A program made the translations under genes and the position numbers. DNA of 60,000 bases, from the NCBI GenBank assembly GCA_030141605.1, contig JAQGDQ010000122.1:319001-379000 (forward strand), in the 5' to 3' direction. This DNA is from Tubiluchus corallicola. Lineage: Eukaryota > Priapulida > Priapulimorpha > Priapulimorphida > Tubiluchidae. Positions 58,090 through 60,000 of this stretch are shown piece by piece (position 1 is the first letter of the stretch; every line of letters begins with the position of its first letter). Below the pieces are notes generated by a model. The model was not told where the DNA came from. It worked only from the letters and a program-made list of their open reading frames with translations, and made no database searches.

Positions 58090-60000
58090 TGCCAAGTGGG
58101 AGTCTCCAGAATATGACGATCAAAATGATATAAAAATGGATGACTTGATAGGTATCTGAGTAGGTATCTAGAATGGACATATACACATATACATGTACGC
58201 AGGCCTAGCTACCTGTTTTTTCTTTATTAACAGATAATTTTTATAGAAAATGTTTTCCTTAGCATGATTTTTTGATATTCAAAGATATACTCTGGACATC
58301 TCATTTGTTGACTGTTTTACAGTTTACCTGTGTACTTATTTTGCAATCGATGGTGGCAACATGTTGCCAAACATTGATGTACTTGCAAGGATCATGCCTT
58401 GTTCTGCATAATATTAAATCGTGTAATAATAATTAGTATTGTTATTAATTTTCTACTGTTGTCATAATGAGCATGGTTATACAAATATATAACACTAAAT
58501 ACTGTTACACTAAACAGTAATCACTTAGTATCTACTGGTTAATACAAATATATAACACTAAATACTGTTACACTAAACAATAATCACTTAGTATCTACTG
58601 GTTAATAATAGTAAATATTTCTATGATTGTGACTGAACAACTATGGTTATCGATCATTGATTGAGTCACTCCAATAGCCAAGCATTACAAGCAAGAGCAG
58701 CCGAGTACCTACTCTCAGGATCTATGACCATTACCTACACATTAAAAGATTTTGCGTATTGCGAACGACGGCATGTTTTATATTTAGTAAAGAAAATATA
58801 CTTAAAATTTTAAAGATTCGAGCTACTTTGGAATCTTGAATCCAGCCCTTGCGCTGCCTTATGATTTGATTTGACTACCGCGCTGATTGGGTGCGATATA
58901 TCACAATTCATAAAGAGTAAGTTTTCATGGCAGCTTTATGTTGACGGTAACGGTAAATGTTCAAAATCATAAGCACCCTTGGCTTTAGTCGTCGGTATAG
59001 TTTTCAAAGATTTTTTACATTTCAAGCAGCCTATGTTGAGTACTACTAGACCTGGTAGAAAATTAAAGAAAATGACATAAACAATTGTTTTTCAAAAAAA
59101 GTAGTCTGTCAATTCTGTCAAGTCATTGAACTGTACTTAAGTTAGGGTGAATATTCTTGCAGCAGAATAATTTAAAAAAAAAATCAATGATAAAATACTG
59201 TATTTTATTTTTTATAATATTTATGTATATTTGTTTAGAATAAGTGTTAATAAAAATACTTATTCTAATGTTTATGTAAAATGTATTTTATTTTGAATTT
59301 TATTGTTATTTATTTTCCTGTCAGTTAAATGAAAATCAAATGCTATTGAGGAAAATCTAACTTTTTCTTAGTGGTTTTTGCTTGATGTGACCAAGGTCCA
59401 GTAAAGGACAAACATGCTAAATCACTTGCCAAAATGTCAAAAAAATGATGCAAAAAGTAAAGCTGGAAGCTACAATGTAAAATGTAGCAAAACTTGTTTC
59501 TCTTCAAACTGCACAAGAATGTAGAATGCAGACATGTGAAATGTTTTTATAGTGGTTTGGTTTTTTATATTTCATCTTTCACATATTTTTGAATGCCTCT
59601 AGCAGATATGTAAAAGAACAACTACTGTCAATGCTTCCGTGTTTCAGGTCCTGGAGGGGTCCCATCTTATCAAGTGCTCAGGTCTTTGTATTGCTTATAC
59701 ATTATTGTTTTTTAATTCCTCTACATTTTTTTAATATAATCATCATCACGACAACTTCCACTACCATTGTTTCAGAGATAAAAATGGAAAGAACTTTAGT
59801 TGTACACTAATATCTTGGTTTGCTGGATCTCGCTTTTATGGATATCAGAAAAATTGGACAAAGTCTGGACCATTAAAAAGTCCTGCATACTACGGACACA
59901 GTCCTTTGATTTGTGAGCTGACCTCTGGTTGGCGGGCCGTCACTTTGTTTACGCCTCGCTTACAAGCAAAATTAACGTGATTGTTTCTACTTGTATTATG
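58090..60000. other. Right-hand intergenic stretch
   Basis: It holds a 63-bp tandem duplication (58480-58605) and a small hairpin AGAATAAGT...ACTTATTCT near 59237-59267. A short splice-flanked candidate lies near 59645 (TTTCAG/GTCCTGGAGGG), which I cannot support as an exon. No gene was recognised. Confidence 0.45.
58480..58605 (+). repeat. 63-bp tandem duplication, two copies
   Basis: A 63-base unit (starting TACAAATATATAACACTAAA) is repeated once in tandem with one visible difference (CAGTAATC against CAATAATC), so the duplication is recent. Confidence 0.9.

Noticed and set aside
59645-59682. Tiny exon with Pro-Gly-Gly coding between TTTCAG and GTCTTT
   Set aside because: It is too short and isolated, with no neighbouring exon in phase.

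Overview
The window reads as nuclear DNA of an invertebrate metazoan. It is AT-rich, its genes are split by GT-AG introns, it has long microsatellites and several transposon superfamilies, and it carries an exon-by-exon recognisable NAA10 (ARD1) acetyltransferase gene. A phylum cannot be named from the sequence alone. Every multi-exon model below was assembled by hand from reading frame, splice-site and phase agreement, with no transcript evidence.

Left part (about 0.7-17.6 kb, + strand): a pentraxin/laminin-G-like secreted-protein locus. A TATA box and signal-peptide exon lead into a first pentraxin-like half (763-1607). A chain of seven phase-compatible exons (2326-10016) then makes a pentraxin domain and a novel Cys-containing C-terminal tail. 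A second copy of only the last two exons (15255-15416 and 16989-17299) lies downstream with matching phases. Introns here carry long GA, AGTC, GTA/GCA, CT and TA repeats, three non-LTR retrotransposon tails sitting in an AGTC repeat, and a GC-rich island.

Middle part (19.3-31.7 kb, - strand): NAA10, the catalytic subunit of the NatA N-terminal acetyltransferase, in five exons. Its second intron holds a nearly intact, young BEL/Pao LTR retrotransposon (23896-30068) with a 5-bp target duplication and almost identical LTRs, but with a premature stop and a 4-bp frameshifting duplication. The 3' end of NAA10 exon 3 is tandemly repeated twice in the next intron, and the nearer copy still reads as protein.

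Right-centre part (34.0-49.7 kb, - strand): eleven well-spliced exons. Six (41698-49716) encode an EF-hand-like protein ending at a TGA. Five (34011-40388) encode a protein with no recognised domain and no visible first exon. The two may be one gene, perhaps EFCAB12-like. Their introns carry two TA-flanked Tc1/mariner-type MITEs, a tRNA-derived SINE, a hAT-like fragment, and a fold-back element with hammerhead-ribozyme-like arms.

Right part (49.9-60 kb): no convincing host gene. It contains decayed non-LTR retrotransposon fragments (49.9-53.2 and 56.5-57.2 kb), a 300-bp CT repeat directly attached to a LINE 3' end, and a complete 440-bp hAT-type MITE with 8-bp target duplications and an interior rich in TTCGAA palindromes.
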